Positions 62,221 to 64,000 of a stretch of DNA of 64,000 nucleotides are shown piece by piece. This DNA comes from Argyresthia goedartella. Lineage: Eukaryota; Arthropoda; Insecta; Lepidoptera; Argyresthiidae. Within the stretch, counting starts at the first letter, position 1, and each line of letters begins with the position of its first letter. The notes below the pieces were generated by a model that worked only from the letters and a program-made list of their open reading frames with translations, was not told the DNA's origin and did not search any database. The stretch spans positions 26,940,715-27,004,714 of the forward strand of contig OX463829.1 in the NCBI GenBank assembly GCA_949825045.1, read 5' to 3'. The position numbers and the translations under genes are program-made.

Positions 62221-64000
62221 GGATTCAGATTTAGAAAAACAGAGAATAATTGAAAAATATTAATGGATAAACATGAAATGCGTTTAAAGATAATAAAATA
62301 CCTTAGACAAACCAGAATTTTAAAACTGCTGATAAAATGTCGTTAATACTGATGAATCATATATGTATTCACAGTACAAACAACAAAAAATCAAAACACC
62401 CCATTTATGGTTGTACACGCCGGTAACGAAAAGGGATTCGATCGTGCCAGGAGCTCTCTTACTACATCATTCCGCGGACTCAGACGGAGATAATCACAAG
62501 GAAATGAATTCGGAGACATAAAAAAGTGGTTGCGACAACAACTGATACCTAATTTACCGTATAATAGCGTCGTCGTAATTTATAACGCGTCTTATCATCT
62601 CACACTTGTGGAGAAGCCACCTAATTAAAATAGCAGAATAGGAGAAATGAGTTCACGGCCAGAAAGACACAATATTCCATTTGCAGCTGGTGCCAAATAA
62701 CCTAAACTGCATGGTGTAATAAAACGCCACAAAGAAAATTGTTCCGAATTTAATGTAGATAAAGTCTTGCGAGAGCATGATTACACTGCAGTTCGTTTGC
62801 GTCCGTATCATCCGGACATTAATCCCATAGATAGACAATATTTGGGCACCATAAAATCACTGTCAAGAAGTTACTGTTAGAAAAAATCGAGATGCTGGGA
62901 CCTGAAGAGTGGACGAAAGTTTGCAATCACGCAACGAAATGTGAGGGAGTAATTTGCGCTTATGGATGGAGCTAGATGTATTTAGTGAGACAGTGAAAGT
63001 GAGTGTGCGCGTGATACATATATGTAATTTATAGGTCTAGTCTACAAAATGTGACTTCGGTTTATTACTTTTTTATACTATAAGGTAAGTAGTATTGTGA
63101 TGAATATGCAGTAATCTTTATTTCTTCCGACCTGTGCCGATAAAAGTGCAGTAGTCTGTAAATGCAGCCGTAGTTTTTTTTCTAGCATTTTCTGAATATA
63201 CCATATTGCATATTATGTGCCATGGGACTAGCCCGTTACAGGCATTGGTTAATAAAGGTTTCCTCACTATGTGCTTGGGGGGAATTGTGCCTCTGCCACC
63301 GCGTATGGGAAAATGGGTGATGAAGTAAAAAATCTTATAGCTAGATCATAATTATATAATCGAAGAAAGTGTAACGAAAATGGTTTAAATATTACTTCAA
63401 AGTGTAACGAAAATTACTTAAACTTTACTTTCAAGGCTCGTGTAAAGGTAAAATTAGTAACTCGATTTGTGGTTGCTGAAATTTTGCACACAACCATATT
63501 AAATAAAGTTCCCAACAGCTCACTCTGTTACAACTGAGGTTACAACCTTGCCGGAGCGACAAGGTTGTTACCTCTGTCGCTCCGGCACAACAGTGCGAAA
63601 ATACAGAATTTCGGTATATTTTTTCCTTTTCTAATCACTGCTTACATGCTAATATCATAGGAAACAATAAAAACTATAAAAAAATATTTTTCCTATTTAA
63701 ATCACGGAGAAAATTAGCGGCTAAAACGTCGCAATTTGTCGCCGCGGCGGCGGATGACGTCACATTCCACGCCACCCGCCACACTCCATGTTTGCTTCGA
63801 TTATCACCGGTGCCGATTGGTTATCCAAATCTGTTTTATTTTGGTAAGATAATGGAAGAAGATAAAAAACCTTTGTAAATTTATTGAATCGTGCCAAAGT
63901 GCAATAACACAATTAGAAGTGCTTTTTTCGAGTTCCAAGAGTTCAGAAAATACGTAAATAATGGTGTGAAATAATGAGAAGAGCTGAATAATCACCAACA
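62221..64000 (+). repeat. duplicated unit, copy 2 (runs off the window)
   Basis: Colinear with 54718-56494, offset about 7.5 kb, same orientation. The right end is beyond the window. Confidence 0.9.
62340..63000 (+). pseudogene. DDE_3-type transposase relic, second copy
   Basis: Same broken frames as at 54840-55505. It carries the same NPID in place of NPIE and the same stops, so the duplication occurred after the transposase had decayed. It adds a 4-base insertion (TCGA) and a changed GGATGGAGC near 62965. Confidence 0.75.

Overview
The window is AT-rich animal nuclear DNA with GT-AG (and one GC-AG) introns, tRNA-derived SINEs, LINEs, an LTR retrotransposon and many short inverted-repeat elements. 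Repeat types familiar from moths and butterflies, plus an insect hedgehog co-receptor gene, suggest a lepidopteran. This is inference; no single marker proves it.

The only convincing host gene is the 3' part of an interference-hedgehog (ihog/boi-type) gene on the + strand. Seven coding exons (1896-2005, 3587-3705, 4161-4314, 4739-4942, 7210-7384, 17117-17211, 17832-17945) join in frame into 322 residues: fibronectin type III repeat 1, repeat 2, a short stalk, one membrane helix and a cytoplasmic tail ending at a TAA. Its introns are loaded with transposons. The 9.7-kb intron after the membrane exon holds two LINE fragments, a nested insertion and several foldback elements.

From 18 kb to 64 kb I find no host gene. 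The largest structure is a three-layer nest at 33.24-46.18 kb. A DDE transposon with inverted ends of about 85 bp and TA flanks is split by a jockey/CR1-type LINE (34,345-44,020). That LINE is in turn split by a Gypsy LTR retrotransposon on the minus strand (35,330-41,635). The Gypsy LTRs differ by only about 11 substitutions, yet its reverse transcriptase lacks the catalytic YxDD segment. A second nest (C repeat > F repeat > LINE) lies at 11.6-13.7 kb.

Other content: a Tc1 transposase relic (1-530), a pogo/Tigger transposase relic (22.2-23.3 kb), a duplication of at least 1.78 kb carrying another DDE transposase relic (54.72-56.49 kb and 62.22-64.00 kb), two minisatellites (31-bp unit at 6.6-7.0 kb, 32-bp unit at 59.2-59.4 kb), three tRNA-derived SINE families in many copies, and several MITE-like foldbacks. 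A 36-nt perfect palindrome at 31.36 kb sits in a cluster of AAATAGTCC repeats. All transposon reading frames seen here are broken.

Family letters A-G, LINE-A/B/C and SINE S1-S3 are labels made for this annotation only. All repeat boundaries were read by eye and may be off by a few to tens of bases.
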